DNA of 64,000 nt from Microbacterium sp. VKM Ac-2923 (GCF_022815605.1 NZ_JALGRP010000008.1:124001-188000), one strand, 5' to 3'; shown: positions 51,046 to 61,005, counted from the first letter of the stretch. Translations and numbers: made by a program. Notes: a model not told the origin generated them from the letters alone.

Positions 51046-53218
51046 CATCTCCGTCATCGTCTGCACCCGCAATCGTCCCGGTTACCTCCGCGAGGCGCTC
51101 GCCGCCATCCAGAAGAACACCCCGACCGAGACCGAGGTCGTCGTCGTCGACAGCGCCTCCGACACCGACGAGACCCGCCTGATCGCGGAGGAGTTCGGCG
51201 TCGTCTACGTCCGCGCGGGCGCCGGCCTGTCGGTCGCGCGCAATGCCGGCATCCACTCCTCGGCGCGTCCGTTCGTCATCTTCACGGACGACGATTGCCT
51301 CCCGGAAGAAGGATGGATCGACGTCGTCCTCCCGCACTTCGAGGACCCGACGGTGGGTGCGGTCACGGGACGCATGCTGCACCGGTCCGAAACCGCGGTC
51401 GAGGCCCCCTACCGTCGTCAGCACCTGTACCGGACTCCCGTCCAGGGACTGGATGCCGGTCACGGTGCCGTCATGGCGTTCCGCCGGGAGATGCTCCTGC
51501 GGATGGGTGGCTTCGACGACGCCCTGGGAGCGGGAAAGCCCTGGGCGGGCGCCGAGGACCTCGACATCTTCGTCCGCATCGCCCGCGTGGGTTCGACGAT
51601 CGTGCACGACGCCACCTGCATCGTCTGGCACAACAACACCCGAGAGGGCCAGGACTACGTCAACCTGCACCGTGGTTACGGCCTCGGGCTGGGGGCCATG
51701 ATCGCGAAGTGGGTGCGCATCGATCCGGTGCTCGGCGCGCGACTCGCGTGGCGGCTCATGGGCCGATCGGCGGTGCGCATCGTGCGGGCCTTCGCGCGCA
51801 AGAGGCCGGGCGCCCACGAGCACGCGATGTTCAGCGGTATCGTCACCGGCGCGCGTCAGGCGTGGACGACCCCGGTGATCGGCGAGCGGTTCGTGTCCGC
51901 ACCGTCGGCAGTGGTCGCATCCGCGCCCGCGGGGACCGGATCGTCCACCCCCGGGGTGTCGGTCGAGCTGCTCCGCATCCTGGATGAGACGCACCTCGCC
52001 TCGAGCATCCAGTACGAGACGATGCACACCGGATGCATCATGGTGCTCAACGGGCAGAACGTGCGTGCGGCCGACGGGTCGCTGGACCGAGAGAAGATCC
52101 TGACCGGGGTCGAGCGTCTCGTGCGACGGGTTCCGGAGTTCCGGTTGCGTGTCATCGACTCGCCGCTGGGCATGACGGCGCCCGCCTGGGTGCCGGCAGA
52201 CGACTTCGACCTGGCCGACCACGTGCACTTCCCCGAGGGCGTCCACGACCTGCAGACGGACCGCCTGCGCTGGTTCATCGAGGGCGATCGGGGTCTGCTC
52301 CCGCGGGACCGCCCGCTGTGGGACTTCACGTTCACTCTGCTGAGCACCGGTCAGGTCGCTTTCGGCGCCCGCATGCACCACGCGAACGGCGACGCCAAAT
52401 GGGCGATGGAACGGCTCACCGAGCTCACCGAGGCATCGGAGAACCCCGAGGAGACGCCGCCGACGGTCTCTCCCCGTCCACCCGCCTCGCGCGCGCTCGT
52501 TCCGCTGTACGCCGCGCGCAACTGGTGGCGAGTGCAGCCGGGGATCTCGGCCGCCTGGCGCGAGTACTGGCGCAAGCCCGTCGTCAAGAGGGTCAAGCGG
52601 GTGGTCGGGCGCAACATCCGGCCCCTCAAGGAGGTCTATGCGACGCGGCAGAACCTCCGTGCGGCGTTCATCCCTCCCTTCACCGACACCTTCTTCGAGG
52701 TCGACGCCTCGGCGACGACGCGCCGGGCCGCGAAGCTGCGCGGCTCGTTGAACGACCTGATCGTGGCCGCAGCGATGTGCGCGGTCGACGACGACCGCGA
52801 CGGCATCGACGTGATGGTGCCGGTGTCGCGACGCAAGAAGGGCGATCGCGCGATCCGCAACCACGTGGAGATGCTGCGCGCGCACGGAACGCCCTCGTCG
52901 GGTCTGCCCGAGGTCGTGGCGTCGGTGCGCTCGCAGGTGGCGACGTTCGCGAGAGGCCTCGCCGAGGTCGACCAGCCGCGAGGCCGATCGATCGGGTACG
53001 TGACGCTGGTTCCCTGGTCGCGCGAGCCGCGGTTCTTCTCCGGCGACGCCGTCGAGCGGTTCATCGTACTCCCGGCCTCGGACCGCCGTGACGAGCTCGC
53101 CGTGTTCGCCGCGCTGTACGGCGACAAGATCACTCTGACCGTGACGACCCGCGCGGAGCTGGACACCGAGGGTGTCGCCCGTCGGTTGCAGTCGATGCTC
53201 GAAGGAGTGGACGAATGA
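51029..53218 (+). CDS. GT2 glycosyltransferase-WS/DGAT-like acyltransferase fusion
   Basis: 729-residue two-domain protein. Residues 1-280 are a GT2 enzyme: [34 protein letters not shown], the DDD motif FTDDDCLP (residues 86-93), [12 protein letters not shown] and [13 protein letters not shown] (ED). From about residue 313 the sequence changes to a wax-ester synthase/DGAT-like acyltransferase: [49 protein letters not shown], the active-site motif MHHANGDA (HHxxxD at 450-455, with A for the usual G), [16 protein letters not shown] and [20 protein letters not shown]. It could link a sugar and an acyl chain, for example on a glycolipid or polymer. I know of no characterised protein with this layout. 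Start overlaps the previous gene by 17 nt; its stop overlaps the next start. Confidence 0.85.
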   Translation: MLTPSDISVIVCTRNRPGYLREALAAIQKNTPTETEVVVVDSASDTDETRLIAEEFGVVYVRAGAGLSVARNAGIHSSARPFVIFTDDDCLPEEGWIDVVLPHFEDPTVGAVTGRMLHRSETAVEAPYRRQHLYRTPVQGLDAGHGAVMAFRREMLLRMGGFDDALGAGKPWAGAEDLDIFVRIARVGSTIVHDATCIVWHNNTREGQDYVNLHRGYGLGLGAMIAKWVRIDPVLGARLAWRLMGRSAVRIVRAFARKRPGAHEHAMFSGIVTGARQAWTTPVIGERFVSAPSAVVASAPAGTGSSTPGVSVELLRILDETHLASSIQYETMHTGCIMVLNGQNVRAADGSLDREKILTGVERLVRRVPEFRLRVIDSPLGMTAPAWVPADDFDLADHVHFPEGVHDLQTDRLRWFIEGDRGLLPRDRPLWDFTFTLLSTGQVAFGARMHHANGDAKWAMERLTELTEASENPEETPPTVSPRPPASRALVPLYAARNWWRVQPGISAAWREYWRKPVVKRVKRVVGRNIRPLKEVYATRQNLRAAFIPPFTDTFFEVDASATTRRAAKLRGSLNDLIVAAAMCAVDDDRDGIDVMVPVSRRKKGDRAIRNHVEMLRAHGTPSSGLPEVVASVRSQVATFARGLAEVDQPRGRSIGYVTLVPWSREPRFFSGDAVERFIVLPASDRRDELAVFAALYGDKITLTVTTRAELDTEGVARRLQSMLEGVDE

Positions 53219-53781
53219 ACAGGATCCGCAAGATGCTCGTCGCGGGGGCCTCGCTGCTCGATCCCCGCGTGTACCTCCACGGGCTGCGGGTGCTGCACTT
53301 CTACGGCTACGCGCATGTCTCGCAAGTGCGTAAGCTCACGCGCGGCAAGGATGTGAGCTTCGCGCCCAACGTCTCCTTCCGCAACGGCGAGCGCATCACC
53401 ATCGGGGCCGGCACCCGGATCGGCGAGTACTCCACGATTTGGGCGGGCAACTCCACCGGCCGGATCACCTTCGGGGAGAAGGCTCTGCTCGCCCCCCGGG
53501 TGACACTGACGGCGTCGAACTACGGCATCGTCAAGGGCACGGCGCCGATGGATCAGCCGAAGGCCGAGGATGACATCGTCATCGGCTCCGGCACGTGGCT
53601 GGGCGCCGACGTCGTCGTCCTGGCCGGCGTGACCATCGGTGACGGCGCGATCATCGCCGCCGGCGCGGTCGTCACCAAGGACATCCCCGAGAACGCGATC
53701 GCCGGCGGCGTCCCCGCCAAGGTCATCGCCTACCGCAGGGATGCCGAATCGGCATCGGCGCCGACGCGGGTCACCGCGTGA
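53215..53781 (+). CDS. hexapeptide-repeat acyltransferase
   Basis: 188-residue left-handed beta-helix acyltransferase (WbbJ/CatB-like). Repeats: [40 protein letters not shown] and [19 protein letters not shown], with the terminal [16 protein letters not shown] 53215 overlaps the fusion gene's stop by 4 nt, and its own stop overlaps the next GTG by 4 nt, so three genes are coupled. Probably O-acetylates a sugar. Confidence 0.88.
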   Translation: MNRIRKMLVAGASLLDPRVYLHGLRVLHFYGYAHVSQVRKLTRGKDVSFAPNVSFRNGERITIGAGTRIGEYSTIWAGNSTGRITFGEKALLAPRVTLTASNYGIVKGTAPMDQPKAEDDIVIGSGTWLGADVVVLAGVTIGDGAIIAAGAVVTKDIPENAIAGGVPAKVIAYRRDAESASAPTRVTA

Positions 53782-55796
53782 GCGCGCCCACCCTCGACGC
53801 GATCATCGTCAACTACAACACCCGGGATCGTACTCTCGAGGCCATCGATTCCCTGGTCGGCCTCGATCTCGACTGGCTCGGGATCGTGCTGATCGACAAT
53901 GGCTCGACCGACGGATCGATCGAGGCCATCCGCGCGGCTCACCCCGACGTCACCCTGATCGATGCGGGGGAGAACCTCGGGTTCGCGCGCGCGGTCAACC
54001 GCGGGGTGGAGGCGTCCTCGGCCGACTACGTGGTGCTCTTCAATCCCGACGCCTCGGCGTTCCCCGGTTCGCTCGAGGCTCTGATGAGCTTCGCCGAAGC
54101 GCACCCCGAGCACGGGATCTACGGCGGGCGCACGGTCGACGAGAACGGCGCGTTGGACCCCTCCTCATGCTGGGGAGCCCCGAGCCTGTGGTCGCTGCTC
54201 TGTTACGCCACGGGGGCCTCGGCCGTCGCGAAGAAGTCGACGCTGTTCGATCCGGAATCCCTGGGACGCTGGAAGCGCGACACGGTGCGCGAGGTCCCGA
54301 TCGTCACGGGATGTCTCCTGCTGTCACGCCGAGACGTGTGGCATCGGATCGGCGGCATGGACGAGAGGTTCTTCCTCTACGGAGAGGACGCGGAGTTCTC
54401 CACCCGCGCGTGGCGCCGCGGGTTCCGCCCCGTCATCGTTCCCGACGCCGTCATCCGTCACGACGTCGGCGGCTCGAGCAGCTCGAGCGGGCGTCGGTTG
54501 GCGATGGTCCTGGCCGGCAAAGTCACCTACTTCGCGACGGTCTGGTCCGCCCCGGTCGCGTTGCTCGCCGTGCTCCTGTTGCAAGCGGGGGTCGCCCTCC
54601 GCGCGGTTCTCGAGGCCGTTCGAGGGAGCTCGCGCGACGCGTATCGGCAGGCGTGGTCGCACCGCCGATCGTGGCGCCGCGGATTCCCCGCGGCCGAGCG
54701 CACGCTGTTCGGACGTGAGCCGTCGACGACGGCGCGGCATCCGCTGGTCGTCCAGGCCGAACCGGCGTTCCGCACGGAGAAGGCGAATCCGTACACGGCC
54801 GACCTGTACCGGGCGCTGCAGCGGCAAGGCGCGGTCGTGCGCGACCTGCACTACGGACGCTTGCTCCTCGAACGCACCGATGTGATCCATCTGCACTGGC
54901 CCGACCTGACGTTCCTGTCGGGCCCGCGGTTGTACCGCCACGTCTGCCGACTCGCACTGTTCTACGGCAGCCTCGCCCTCTCGCGCCGACGAGGCACCGT
55001 CCTGGTGTGGACGGTGCACAACGTCGCGGCGCACGAGGAGCGCTCCACGGCCCGGTTACGCGCGCTCACCGACAAGCTGCTGCTCAAGAATGTCGACGGC
55101 ATCATCTCGCTGACCGCCCAGGGCGTCGTGGGCGCCGTCTCCGCGTACCCCGAACTCGCCGACGTCCCCGCGGAGGTGATCCCGCACGGTCACTACCGCG
55201 ACTCGTACGATTTCACCCTGAGCCGGGCGGAAGCGCGCAGGCGGCTCGGCCTCGACGTCCACCGTCCCGTGATCGTCAGCGTCGGGCAGATCCGTCGGTA
55301 CAAGAACGTGCCGCACCTGATCCGGGTGTTCCGGGAGAGCGAGGTGGATGCCAGCCTGCTCATAGCCGGCAAGATCTCACCGCCCGAGCTCGAAGCGGAG
55401 ATCCGCGAGGCCGCGCGCGGAGACGATCGCATCGTCATCGACGCCCGATTCCTGCCCGACGACGACATCGCCGCAGCGCTCGCCGCCGCGGATCTCGTCA
55501 TCCTCCCGTACGCGAAGATCCAGAACTCGGGTTCGGCCATCCTGTCGGTGTCGGCGGATCGGCCGGTGCTCGTTCCGCAGCTGGGTGCCATGCAGGAACT
55601 GCAGCAGCAGCTCGGAGACGACTGGGTGCGGCTCTTCGAGGGCAATCTGACCTCCGACGACCTGACGCGTGCGCTCGAGTGGTCCACGGCCTCCGGGCGA
55701 CCGGAGCGGGCGGACCTGCGTCCGCTGGAGTGGGATGCCATCGCTTCTCAGACGCTGAATGCGTATCGGAGGATTCTGGCCCGAGCGCGCGGCTAG
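53778..55796 (+). CDS. double glycosyltransferase: GT2 fused to GT4-like
   Basis: 672-residue protein. Residues 1-260 are a rhamnosyltransferase-like GT2 domain ([46 protein letters not shown] with the NPD/DxD site, [20 protein letters not shown]). A hydrophobic segment ([20 protein letters not shown]) at about 255-280 ties it to the membrane. From about 320 a GT-B/GT4-like domain follows ([78 protein letters not shown]). GTG 53778. It may add two successive sugars. Confidence 0.88.
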   Translation: MSAPTLDAIIVNYNTRDRTLEAIDSLVGLDLDWLGIVLIDNGSTDGSIEAIRAAHPDVTLIDAGENLGFARAVNRGVEASSADYVVLFNPDASAFPGSLEALMSFAEAHPEHGIYGGRTVDENGALDPSSCWGAPSLWSLLCYATGASAVAKKSTLFDPESLGRWKRDTVREVPIVTGCLLLSRRDVWHRIGGMDERFFLYGEDAEFSTRAWRRGFRPVIVPDAVIRHDVGGSSSSSGRRLAMVLAGKVTYFATVWSAPVALLAVLLLQAGVALRAVLEAVRGSSRDAYRQAWSHRRSWRRGFPAAERTLFGREPSTTARHPLVVQAEPAFRTEKANPYTADLYRALQRQGAVVRDLHYGRLLLERTDVIHLHWPDLTFLSGPRLYRHVCRLALFYGSLALSRRRGTVLVWTVHNVAAHEERSTARLRALTDKLLLKNVDGIISLTAQGVVGAVSAYPELADVPAEVIPHGHYRDSYDFTLSRAEARRRLGLDVHRPVIVSVGQIRRYKNVPHLIRVFRESEVDASLLIAGKISPPELEAEIREAARGDDRIVIDARFLPDDDIAAALAAADLVILPYAKIQNSGSAILSVSADRPVLVPQLGAMQELQQQLGDDWVRLFEGNLTSDDLTRALEWSTASGRPERADLRPLEWDAIASQTLNAYRRILARARG

Positions 55797-56050
55797 GCCG
55801 CGAAGTCGAGGTTCCCGTGCCCGGAGAGAACGTTCTGTTGAGACGACGGACACGGGACGGAAATGCGTTTGCCGTACACTTCGATGTGATACCGAGCCCG
55901 CGAAACACGGATTCGGTACGAGATCTGGGGGAGATCAGTGATTCTTACTCGTCCTTACGCCAATGCGTCGATCGACAGGGCAACGCCGAAGGAGAGCCGG
56001 CTGACCGCGCCGACGGAAGACTCGCGCCCGCTCGGAACGGACGACGCTCG

Positions 56051-57046
56051 ATGAGTCCGGAGCGCGACTCGTCCGCCCGCCTCGACCTGGCGCCCGACAA
56101 ACCCCGCAAGCTCCTGCTCGCGGCGTCCACCGGCGGCCACATCGCCCAGCTCGTGCGACTGGCTCCCGGCCTGGGCGCGACCGACGACTCCCTGTGGGTG
56201 AGCTTCGACTCGCCCCAGACCCGGTCCCTCCTGCGAGACAAGCGCACGCTCCTCGTCCCGTACATCAAGCCGCGCGACTGGCGCGGCACGCTGAAGGCGG
56301 TCGGGCAGATCGACAAGGCCCTCGCGGTCGAGCAGTTCGACGCCGCCGTCAGCACCGGAGCCGCGCTCGCGACGGCCGCGCTGCCGGTCGCACGCCGGCG
56401 CGGGATCCCGGCCCTGTACATCGAGAGCGTCTCGCGCGTTCTCGGCCCGTCCCTCACGGGTCGCATGCTCTACCACAGCCGCCTCGCCGAGATGCGGACG
56501 CAGCACCGTTCGTGGGCCGGGGGTCGCTGGGGCCTTCACCCGAGTGTGCTCGAGACGTTCTCGATCGAGGACCGGACGGCACCCGAGGGGCGTCCGCTGA
56601 AGATCTTCGTGACCCTCGGCACCATCCAGGGCTACCGCTTCGACGGTCTTGTCGACGCGCTGCTGGCGACCGGGCTGGTGGGTGACGACACCACCTGGCA
56701 GCTCGGATTCACCACTCGCGACGATCTGCCCGGCCGTGTCGTGCAGGACATGGATGCCGCGTCCTTCGCGCGGGCGATCGAGGAGGCCGACGTCGTCGTC
56801 ACGCACGCCGGTGTCGGCACCATCCTCGGGCTCCTCGAGTCGGGCGTCTATCCGGTCGCGGTCGTTCGCCGCAGCGGCAGGAACGAGCACGTCGACGACC
56901 ATCAGGCGCAGATCGCGGGCTTGATCAACGAGACCCGGATCGGGACGGCCGTCGAGATCGAGGAACTGACGTCGCACGTACTTCTCGAAGCGGCGGAACG
57001 TCGCATCGCCACCACCGACGGCCTGCCGGCGCCCGAACTCCGCTGA
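56051..57046 (+). CDS. glycosyltransferase with Alg14-Alg13-like halves
   Basis: 331-residue GT28-type enzyme. The N-terminal half resembles Alg14/EpsE-type subunits (RKLLLAASTGGHIAQLVRLA); the C-terminal half resembles Alg13 (LKIFVTLGTIQGYRFDGLVD and ADVVVTHAGVGTILGLLESG, then NEHVDDHQAQIAGLI). In yeast and several EPS loci these are separate proteins that transfer a sugar (GlcNAc, Glc or GlcA) to a lipid-linked acceptor. ATG 56051. It lies 254 nt after the previous gene; that gap shows no gene and probably holds its own promoter. A hairpin follows. Confidence 0.88.
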   Translation: MSPERDSSARLDLAPDKPRKLLLAASTGGHIAQLVRLAPGLGATDDSLWVSFDSPQTRSLLRDKRTLLVPYIKPRDWRGTLKAVGQIDKALAVEQFDAAVSTGAALATAALPVARRRGIPALYIESVSRVLGPSLTGRMLYHSRLAEMRTQHRSWAGGRWGLHPSVLETFSIEDRTAPEGRPLKIFVTLGTIQGYRFDGLVDALLATGLVGDDTTWQLGFTTRDDLPGRVVQDMDAASFARAIEEADVVVTHAGVGTILGLLESGVYPVAVVRRSGRNEHVDDHQAQIAGLINETRIGTAVEIEELTSHVLLEAAERRIATTDGLPAPELR

Positions 57047-57052
57047 CGCGAT

Positions 57053-57079
57053 CCCCGGCGCGGTGAGCCCGCGCCGGGG
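57053..57079. terminator. hairpin between convergent genes
   Basis: CCCCGGCGCGG (57053-57063) pairs perfectly with CCGCGCCGGGG (57069-57079) over a 5-nt loop. It separates the end of the polysaccharide locus from the convergent amylosucrase-like gene. Confidence 0.75.
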
Positions 57080-57085
57080 TTCCGG

Positions 57086-58975
57086 TCAGCGCGTCCGTAC
57101 GCGGAGCCACCTCACGTCGTGGGCGCCGAGCGTGACACCGGCCCCGAGCCACACGGGGGAGGCCGCGACCAGGTCGAGGGCCTCGGGCGCGAGCCCCGAC
57201 AGGGTCAGCGCGTCGATCTCGACCGCGGAGTCGTCGACGTTCGCCACCACCAGCACCGAGAATCCGCTGTCTCCGGGGCGCAGGAACGCCACGACCGACC
57301 GCACGCGCGCGTCGAAGGCGACGAGGTCGTTGCCGGCCAGTTCGGGCGTCGAACGGCGGACGGCGAGCAGGCGCGACAGCCGAGAGAACACGCGACCGGC
57401 CGGGGTCCTGGCATCCGTGCGATCGGCGTCGCTCTGCGCGGAACGGAACGGCCGGTGCACCCAGCGGCTGTCGCCGGCCTCCTCCGCGCGATCGGCGTAG
57501 CCGTAGTCGTTGAGCTGCGCGACCTCGTCGCCGAGATAGAGCAGCGGGATGCCGCCGGTCGACAGCGCGAGCGCGTGCGCGAGGATGACACGGTCCTCGC
57601 CGCCGGCGTCGCCCGCCTCGATACCGGCGAGGGATGCCGTGGTGCCGGTCACGCGCGCGTCACCGGTGCGCGGGTTCTCCTGGAACGGCACGCCACGGGC
57701 GAAGGTGCCCTCGGACCGGCCGACGTAGAAGTCGTTGAGGAAGCGTCGGTGCGGGTAGCCCTCGATGCCGAGCTCGGCGGCATCCTCGTCGGCGAAGGTC
57801 CACCCGATGTCGTCGTGGCTGCGCACGTAGTTGACCCACGCCGTGCCCTCGGGGAGAGCGTGGCGGCGCTCGAGCGCCTGCTGCAGCAGGCGGCCGTCGC
57901 GCGTGGCCAAGGCTTCCCAGGTGAGGGCCATCTGCAGCGGGTTGTACGACAGCTGGCACTCGTCGGGCGAGATGTAGGTGATCACCTCGTCGGGGTGCAC
58001 GATGGCCTCCGACTTGAACAGGAGTCCCGGGGCGGCCATGCGCAGCACGGCATTGAACGCCTGCAGCAGAAGGTGCGCCTCCGGCAGCGACTCGCACGTG
58101 GTGCCCAGCTGCTTCCAGATGAAGGCGACGGCATCCATCCGCAGGATCTCGACCCCCTGGTTCGCGAGGAAGAGCATCTCACCGGCCATGGCTTCGAAGA
58201 CCGCGGGATTGGCATAGTTGAGGTCCCACTGGAAGTGGTAGAACGTCGCCCAGATCCAGCGTCCGTCGTCGAGCTGCACGAAGGATCCCGGGTGGTCGTC
58301 GGGGAAGATCTCCCGGGTGGTCCGCTCGAAGGCGTCGGGCATCTCGCGGTCGGGGTAGATGAGGTAGAAGTCCTCGAAGCCCGCCTCGCCGGCGACGGCC
58401 TTCTGCGCCCACTCGTGCTCGTTGCTGGTGTGGTTGAAGATGAAGTCGACCACCAGCGAGATTCCGGCGCGGCGGAGGTCGGCGGCGAGCGCGGCGAGCT
58501 CGTCCATCGTCCCGAGCGCGGGGTTGACCCGGCGGTAGCTCGACACCGCGTAGCCGCCGTCGCTGTTGCCCTCGGGGCTCTCGAACAACGGCATGAGGTG
58601 CAGGTAGGTCAGGCCCAGCTCGCGGAAGTAGGGGATGGCATCCCGGATGCCGCTGAGCCCGCCGGCGTAGCGGTCGACGTAGCAGACGCCCCCGAGCATC
58701 CGCTCGCTCTCGAACCAGTCGGGAGTGCTGTCGCGTTCGCGGTCGAGGGATTTCAGCGCGCGCGGACGCTCGGTCCAGGAGCGACGGGCGAGGTCGACGA
58801 CGGATGCCAGGCGCTCGACGCCGTCGGGGCGCTGGCCGTACAGGCGCACGAACAGCGCGTGCAGCCGGGGAAGGTGCATCTCGGCATGGGCGAGGAACTC
58901 GCGGTCGGCGCGGGACGCGTTCAGATCGCCGAGGATGTGCGAGACGTCGTGGGGGCCGGGGCTGAGCTGGGTCAC
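57086..58975 (-). CDS. amylosucrase-like GH13 enzyme
   Basis: 629-residue GH13 protein of the amylosucrase subgroup, which splits sucrose and transfers glucose to an alpha-1,4-glucan. The N-terminal helical domain (LSPGPHDVSHILGDL to about 90) precedes the barrel: GGVCYVDRYAGGLSGIRDAI, DGGYAVSSYRRVNPALGT, region I DFIFNHTS, region II GVEILRMDAVAFIWKQLG (nucleophile Asp), region III FKSEAIVHP (acid Glu) and region IV YVRSHDDIGW. A C-terminal beta domain ends the chain. Start is GTG 58975. Sucrose specificity is from overall family match and cannot be proven by eye; trehalose or sucrose hydrolase are alternatives. Confidence 0.88.
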   Translation of the reverse strand: MTQLSPGPHDVSHILGDLNASRADREFLAHAEMHLPRLHALFVRLYGQRPDGVERLASVVDLARRSWTERPRALKSLDRERDSTPDWFESERMLGGVCYVDRYAGGLSGIRDAIPYFRELGLTYLHLMPLFESPEGNSDGGYAVSSYRRVNPALGTMDELAALAADLRRAGISLVVDFIFNHTSNEHEWAQKAVAGEAGFEDFYLIYPDREMPDAFERTTREIFPDDHPGSFVQLDDGRWIWATFYHFQWDLNYANPAVFEAMAGEMLFLANQGVEILRMDAVAFIWKQLGTTCESLPEAHLLLQAFNAVLRMAAPGLLFKSEAIVHPDEVITYISPDECQLSYNPLQMALTWEALATRDGRLLQQALERRHALPEGTAWVNYVRSHDDIGWTFADEDAAELGIEGYPHRRFLNDFYVGRSEGTFARGVPFQENPRTGDARVTGTTASLAGIEAGDAGGEDRVILAHALALSTGGIPLLYLGDEVAQLNDYGYADRAEEAGDSRWVHRPFRSAQSDADRTDARTPAGRVFSRLSRLLAVRRSTPELAGNDLVAFDARVRSVVAFLRPGDSGFSVLVVANVDDSAVEIDALTLSGLAPEALDLVAASPVWLGAGVTLGAHDVRWLRVRTR

Positions 58976-59067
58976 GGGTGACAGCCTGACGCATGCAAGG
59001 GGGAGCGGTCGACAGCGACGTGCCCGCGAGGGTCGTTTCGCGCGACCGTCTCCGCGATCATGGGCAC

Positions 59068-59580
59068 ATGAATCCGGTGTACGAGAAACGCTTCGCCCCC
59101 GTGATGGTCGCCGTGACGGGGGTCGTCGCGATCATCGCCTACGCGGGTGTCGCCCTGATGCAGATCCTGGTGTGGAATCCCGAGGCGGCCGTGCCGGGCC
59201 TCTCGGCCGACGAGGTGTGGCGAGAGGTGGGTGCGGCGAACCAGGGCCCGCCGAACGCGTTCGTCATCGGGGTCCTCGCGGTCGGGCCGCTGCTGGCTCT
59301 CGTCTTCCTCATCCTCTTCGCCGTGACCGATGTGGGAGTCTGGCCGACCGCTGCCAGCTACCTGGGTCTGCTGGCCACCGGCATGACCGGTTACTTCGTC
59401 GCGTCGTTCGGGCCCGGTATGGGACTCGCCGACACGTACCCCATCAGCGGAGGGGACTACGCCCTCGGCGGTGTGTTCCTTTACGGGGTGAGCGTCCTCG
59501 CGATGATCGGACTCCTCGGAATCTTCGTCGGTGCGCTCGTCCGACACCGGCGCGAACGGAGTGCACTCGCGTCGGCATGA
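59068..59580 (+). CDS. four-helix membrane protein, unknown
   Basis: 170-residue membrane protein. Hydrophobic segments: VMVAVTGVVAIIAYAGVALM, VIGVLAVGPLLALVFLILFA, AASYLGLLATGMTGYFVASF and VFLYGVSVLAMIGLLGIFVG, with a basic C-terminus inside. Start is ATG 59068; no strong ribosome-binding site is seen (a GGGCAC just before). It is divergent from the amylosucrase-like gene. No family is recognised. Confidence 0.7.
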   Translation: MNPVYEKRFAPVMVAVTGVVAIIAYAGVALMQILVWNPEAAVPGLSADEVWREVGAANQGPPNAFVIGVLAVGPLLALVFLILFAVTDVGVWPTAASYLGLLATGMTGYFVASFGPGMGLADTYPISGGDYALGGVFLYGVSVLAMIGLLGIFVGALVRHRRERSALASA

Positions 59581-59583
59581 CTT

Positions 59584-59609
59584 TTTTGTGTCACCCTGAT
59601 GGCACAAAA
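59584..59609. promoter_or_regulatory. candidate operator of the GntR pair
   Basis: TTTTGTGTCA-CCCTGA-TGGCACAAAA is an inverted repeat with 9 of 10 matching positions, located 33-58 nt before the GTG of the membrane gene that precedes gntR. An AT-rich palindrome in this GC-rich context, directly upstream of a GntR operon, suggests autoregulation. Confidence 0.6.
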
Positions 59610-59641
59610 TGTGCTAGAAAAGTCGCACGAAAGGTGGTCAC

Positions 59642-60643
59642 GTGAGCGCGCAGTATCTCTTGAACGTGTGGAATCGGCTTCTCCAGGCATCTCCCGGGGA
59701 AGTCGTCTGGGGGCTCGTGTCCTCGTCGGTGGTGTGCGCGGTGCTGGGTGTCGCGGCGGCCCTCGTCGTGGCACGCGTGCGGCGTGGGACGGTGGCGGCG
59801 GATCGTGCCCCGCGCGACGAGCGCATCGCGTTGGGGGGAATCGCCTTCGCCGTAGGCGCCGTGTGGATCGCCGACGTCGTCCTCCGCGGTTATGCCCTCG
59901 ACATGTCGGCCACGGTGGCATGGTGGCGCTTCGCCGTCGCCCCGATCGGCGCAGCCCTGGGGCTGGCGATGCTGCTTCTCGCGATGCGCGCCCGAGGGCC
60001 GCGCCGCGCGGTCGACGCGGCCTCCGTGAGTCGGCGCACGTGGACCACCTCCGGTCCTCTCCGTGGTATCGCGCTGTACGCCGCCGTCGTCGGTGTCACC
60101 ATCGTGGTCGCAGTCGTCTTCGGGCGCATGTCGACGTCGTACGGTCCGGGCATCGCCGCACATCTCACCCTGGAGGTGCCGAATACGGATGTTCCACCGG
60201 TTGTGACGATCTTTCCGGGCTGGGCCTACGGCATCCCTCTGATGGTCTCGGTGTTCGTCCTGGCGGCCGCCGTCTTCTGTGCTCTGCGGCGCAACGCCGT
60301 CCGGCCCTTCCCCGCCTCCGTCTCTCTCGATGTCGAGCGCGCTCGGCGGGCTGAGATCGCTCGCGGCGTCGTCGGCATCGGCATCGCCGCGACGTCGATC
60401 GTGCTCGGGGGCGTGCTGCGCATGGCGCGCTCCGCGGTGGCCACGACGATCACGACGACGTCGGTGTCCGCAGGAGAAAGGCGATTCGACCTGTTGCTGC
60501 CCCACGCCGACCTGGTTCTCAGCGGAGGCGTCGTGGCGCCGCTGCTCGAGATCGGGGGAGTCGCGATGCTCGCTCTGCTCGTCGTCCGGTCCATCCGCGT
60601 TGCACGGGCCCCGATGCGGGCGAGTGCAGAGATCCGCGCATGA
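59642..60643 (+). CDS. membrane protein cotranscribed with a GntR regulator
   Basis: 333-residue membrane protein with about six hydrophobic segments: VWGLVSSSVVCAVLGVAAAL, ALGGIAFAVGAVWIADVVL, AVAPIGAALGLAMLLLAM, IALYAAVVGVTIVVAVVFG, PLMVSVFVLAAAVFCAL and a C-terminal IGGVAMLALLVVRSI. There is no transporter motif. The last helices are separated by an extracytoplasmic region with VPNTDVPPVVTIFPGWA. GTG 59642 has AAAGGTGG upstream. Its stop overlaps the gntR start by 4 nt. It may be the target or partner of the regulator, as in the ytrA-type operons. Confidence 0.75.
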   Translation: MSAQYLLNVWNRLLQASPGEVVWGLVSSSVVCAVLGVAAALVVARVRRGTVAADRAPRDERIALGGIAFAVGAVWIADVVLRGYALDMSATVAWWRFAVAPIGAALGLAMLLLAMRARGPRRAVDAASVSRRTWTTSGPLRGIALYAAVVGVTIVVAVVFGRMSTSYGPGIAAHLTLEVPNTDVPPVVTIFPGWAYGIPLMVSVFVLAAAVFCALRRNAVRPFPASVSLDVERARRAEIARGVVGIGIAATSIVLGGVLRMARSAVATTITTTSVSAGERRFDLLLPHADLVLSGGVVAPLLEIGGVAMLALLVVRSIRVARAPMRASAEIRA

Positions 60644-61005
60644 AGGACGTTGCGTCGGCGGACGCGGCGAGTCCGACAGTCGATCTGCATCGCTTCTACC
60701 GCGGAATGATCGTTTCCGGTCGGCTGGGTGTCGGCGAGAAGCTTCCCCCCGTGCGGCAGGCAGCGGCCGACTTCGGTGTCGCTCCGGGCACCGTGCAGAA
60801 GGCGTACCGCGCGCTCGAGATGGACGGCCTGATCGTCAGCCGTGTCGGCTCGGGAACCCGCGTCGCCCCCGGTGTCGCTCCGCTTTCCGCGGGCCTGATG
60901 CGACAACTCCGTGCGCTTGTCGACGCGGCGGTCGCGGAGGGGGTCGAGGTCGAGGCTTTGACCGATGTCCTGCGCGTGTACGGGGACGACGCGCGGTCGG
61001 TGTGA
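60640..61005 (+). CDS. GntR-family regulator, YtrA type
   Basis: 121-residue regulator with a winged helix (DLHRFYRGMIVSGRLGVGEK, LPPVRQAAADFGVAPGTVQK, AYRALEMDGLIVSRVGSGTR) and only a short C-terminal helix region, the layout of the YtrA subfamily that controls small membrane or ABC operons. The first gene of its operon is the membrane protein it overlaps. The likely operator is the palindrome at 59584-59609. Confidence 0.9.
   Translation: MKDVASADAASPTVDLHRFYRGMIVSGRLGVGEKLPPVRQAAADFGVAPGTVQKAYRALEMDGLIVSRVGSGTRVAPGVAPLSAGLMRQLRALVDAAVAEGVEVEALTDVLRVYGDDARSV

Noticed and set aside
57119..58981. 620-codon plus-strand frame opposite the amylosucrase-like gene
   Set aside because: Mirror of GH13 codon structure; no recognisable domain.
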